Source: a virus
Virus record (IMG/VR): IMGVR_UViG_3300010883_000003
Span: 1-64,000 of that record
DNA length: 64,000 nucleotides
Strand: one strand, 5' to 3'
How positions within the stretch are numbered: the first letter of the stretch is position 1; each line of letters starts with the position of its first letter. The notes below the pieces were generated by a model, which was given only the letters and a program-made list of their open reading frames with translations, was not told where the DNA came from and did not search any database. A program made the translations under genes and the position numbers. This document shows, one piece after another, positions 62,267 through 64,000 of this stretch.

Positions 62267-63454
62267 ATGTCTATCCTTATTAACAAACATATTATAGGTT
62301 CTTCCTATCACGCAGCACTTGACGGTGAGTTGTTAAGCTGGTCTGATAATAAGGAGACAGGTTATCGTTATGGATTCGAAGGCGCTCAAAATTCAATTGA
62401 ACCTTTGTTGACTTTGTTTGCATGTCAGCAACCTTCTTTAGTTCCTACTCCGGTTATTAATTCGTTTAAGGAATGCGGATATAACTCGGCGCCATGGAGC
62501 AAAGTTATACCTCCAAAAAAGTTTAAGAAGCTGTTTATGGAGTTTATATCAGAGATGCAGACAGCTATCGGTATTATAGATCATAGTGAGTACCCTAGTT
62601 TCTTTATTGAGACAAACAAGCTATTTTCATATCTTGGATCTAGTACAGTTTCTAAAGCAAGGTGTGATAGCTACCTTAAAGTAAACGATAACCACTCTCT
62701 TAAAGCGATAACAGGTATGCTTAAAGGTAATAAGCTTCCAGTCCCGCTATATAACAGGGTCTCGACTAAGACCGGTCGCTTAACAATAAAAGCTGGACCG
62801 CAAATACTAACACTAAAGAAAGACTTTAGATCAATATTTATTCCGAGTATACCGGGTAATAAGCTATATGAGATAGATTTTACTTCTCTTGAGCCACGTG
62901 TGGCCTTGAATATAGCAGGAAAGCAGGCAGACACAGACGTGTACACTTCTTTTTCTGTAAGTAGCGGTTTCGATATACCTCGCGACGTTTCCAAGCTGGC
63001 TACTCTTTGTGCCTTGTACGGAGCCGGAACTTCAAAACTAGAAAGTGTTTTACGTACAAACGATCACAAGATAACAGCAAAAAGATTGCTCAAAGAAGTT
63101 AAGCAGTACTTTCAAATTTCTTCCTTGTCAAAGTCTCTAAGATCTCAAGCATCAGCTGGAACAATAACAAACTGCTTTGGTCGACCCATTATAGTCGACG
63201 ATGCGCGAGATTCTATTTTGGTTAATAACTTCTTACAGTCTTCAGCTACTGACATTGCCCTACTTGGTTTTTTAGATTTTTGTGAAACGTTAAAAGACAT
63301 CGTCAAGCCCATATTTATTATTCATGATGCTTTAATTTTCGAAGCTGATCCTGAGCAATTAGGACCGGTAGTTGAATACGTAAACAGCGGATTTGAGTTA
63401 AAAGAAATGGGAAATTTTCCACTAAAAATTTCGGAGTTTAGTTCTAATGAATGA
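62267..63454 (+). CDS. polA: Compact family A DNA polymerase (no exonuclease domain)
   Basis: A 395-aa polymerase. All Pol A palm/finger motifs are present: STKTGRL (166-172), motif A YEIDFTSLEPR with D204, motif B R239-x3-K243 to Y251-G252, NCFGRP and LQSSATDIA (302-331), and motif C HDALIFE with H353, D354 and E359. There is no room for a 3'-5' exonuclease; Pol I Klenow is about 600 aa. T4 and most relatives use a family B gp43. The thermophilic T4-like phage RM378 is described as having a split Pol A, so a separate exonuclease gene may exist elsewhere. The start has no ribosome-binding site and little or no leader. It is followed by an overlapping gene. Confidence 0.88.
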   Translation: MSILINKHIIGSSYHAALDGELLSWSDNKETGYRYGFEGAQNSIEPLLTLFACQQPSLVPTPVINSFKECGYNSAPWSKVIPPKKFKKLFMEFISEMQTAIGIIDHSEYPSFFIETNKLFSYLGSSTVSKARCDSYLKVNDNHSLKAITGMLKGNKLPVPLYNRVSTKTGRLTIKAGPQILTLKKDFRSIFIPSIPGNKLYEIDFTSLEPRVALNIAGKQADTDVYTSFSVSSGFDIPRDVSKLATLCALYGAGTSKLESVLRTNDHKITAKRLLKEVKQYFQISSLSKSLRSQASAGTITNCFGRPIIVDDARDSILVNNFLQSSATDIALLGFLDFCETLKDIVKPIFIIHDALIFEADPEQLGPVVEYVNSGFELKEMGNFPLKISEFSSNE

Positions 63455-64000
63455 AGATAAGTTAAGAGTTTATATACGTAAGATGTTAGCTGAGGGACCA
63501 GATGTACCTGCGACAGATGATAAAGAAAAGAAACCACCCTCAAAACGCAAAAAGAAAAAAGCTGATACTGCACCAGGCGAAATTGGTGTCACTGCCGGTA
63601 GAGGTAGCTGGAGTAAGTCTGTAAAGGAAGCCGGCGCTCTTGCTGAAGAGGCTCCTGATGAACTTATGAGTAATCTTGGTATTAAAAATGCTGCATCCGG
63701 ATTTGCTGGAATTTCAAAACTGCTAAATCAAGCATTTAAAGAATCTGATGTTATGAAGCGCTCATACGGAGGAATTTCTAACGTAACACAAGGAAAAAGC
63801 AAGGGAATTATGATCTCTATGGGCGAGCTAGACAGCCGTAATGGTGCAAAATATCTTCACCACACGCTGATCGGCGCCCAGAACGCTGGAAAGCTATCTC
63901 TTGACGTGCCTGTGCAGATCCAGCGAATTGACACCGGTACGGTAGTTATTCACTCTTCACCTATGAAAAATTCATGGGTTGTAAAAGATAAAAAGCAAGA
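63447..64000 (+). CDS. Partial protein with helical N-terminal tag, 3' end outside window
   Basis: Starts at ATG 63447, overlapping the polymerase stop by 8 bases, and stays open to the window end (184 codons). It begins MNEDKLRVYIRKMLAEGPDV, the same type of short amphipathic helix with an L-x-E ending as in the proteins at 31686 and 32154. A Lys-rich run follows (KEKKPPSKRKKKKAD). The remaining part (SKLLNQAFKESDVMKRSYGG, LDVPVQIQRIDTGTVVIHS) is mixed. No family is recognised; possibly a virion-packaged protein, on the strength of the tag only. Confidence 0.6.
   Translation, partial: MNEDKLRVYIRKMLAEGPDVPATDDKEKKPPSKRKKKKADTAPGEIGVTAGRGSWSKSVKEAGALAEEAPDELMSNLGIKNAASGFAGISKLLNQAFKESDVMKRSYGGISNVTQGKSKGIMISMGELDSRNGAKYLHHTLIGAQNAGKLSLDVPVQIQRIDTGTVVIHSSPMKNSWVVKDKKQ

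Noticed and set aside
1-64000. Lysogeny, CRISPR or insertion elements
   Set aside because: No integrase, repressor, direct-repeat array or transposase pattern found on either strand.

Overview
The window is one continuous stretch of a large, contractile-tailed, T4-like bacteriophage (Caudoviricetes, myovirus morphology). Every gene I can support lies on the + strand. Genes are packed with short gaps or ATGA-type overlaps, and no gap exceeds 300 bases (the longest, about 184 nt, is at 37061-37244). I see no tRNA, rRNA, integrase, insertion sequence or CRISPR array. The DNA is AT-rich (about 40% GC by eye), many genes have good Shine-Dalgarno sites, and two promoters look like host sigma70 types. 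This points to a lytic phage of a Gram-negative-like, probably aquatic, host. Host and habitat are inference.

Layout. (1) 1-6.7 kb: Ser/Thr/Gly-rich fibre-type proteins sharing modules, a DUF5659-like small protein and an abundant-looking structural protein closed by a strong terminator. (2) 6.8-20.9 kb: large, mostly unassigned virion or baseplate-periphery proteins with much internal paralogy (two LTD-GR proteins, two proteins ending in KLDF/RLDF, Fn3-like proteins, a LamG-like lectin protein). (3) 20.9-26.2 kb: recombination and replication genes: RuvC-like resolvase, zinc/TOPRIM primase, a single-chain fusion of Mre11-like nuclease and Rad50-like ATPase (T4 gp47+gp46), a Cys-rich small protein and a small helical protein. 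(4) 26.2-38.9 kb: packaging and head: TerL (gp17), portal (gp20), prohead protease (gp21), small head or core candidates, scaffold (gp22), major capsid (gp23), and two paralogous post-capsid proteins. (5) 39-50.6 kb: neck and tail: gp13-, gp14- and gp15-like proteins, two tandem paralogous tail sheaths (gp18), tube (gp19), and a gp26-like tail assembly chaperone with an apparent programmed frameshift. (6) 50.6-62.2 kb: a 1543-aa tape measure and baseplate proteins (LysM-like, hub-like). (7) 62.2-64 kb: a compact family A DNA polymerase lacking an exonuclease domain, with its own sigma70-type promoter, then a gene running off the window.

How it works together. TerL and the portal fill a head built on gp22 scaffold and gp23 and matured by the gp21 protease. 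gp13/14/15 join the head to a sheath-tube tail whose length is set by the tape measure with its chaperone. The 1-21 kb proteins probably decorate the baseplate and fibres. Resolvase, primase, Mre11-Rad50 and polymerase serve recombination-linked replication, as in T4.

Most interesting points: the Mre11-Rad50 fusion, the exonuclease-less PolA behind a near-leaderless promoter, the T7 slippery site before the tape measure, a probable frameshift at an A5 run splitting one large protein, duplicated sheath genes, and a recurrent intergenic motif ATA(C/T/G)TTA that may be this phage's late promoter.
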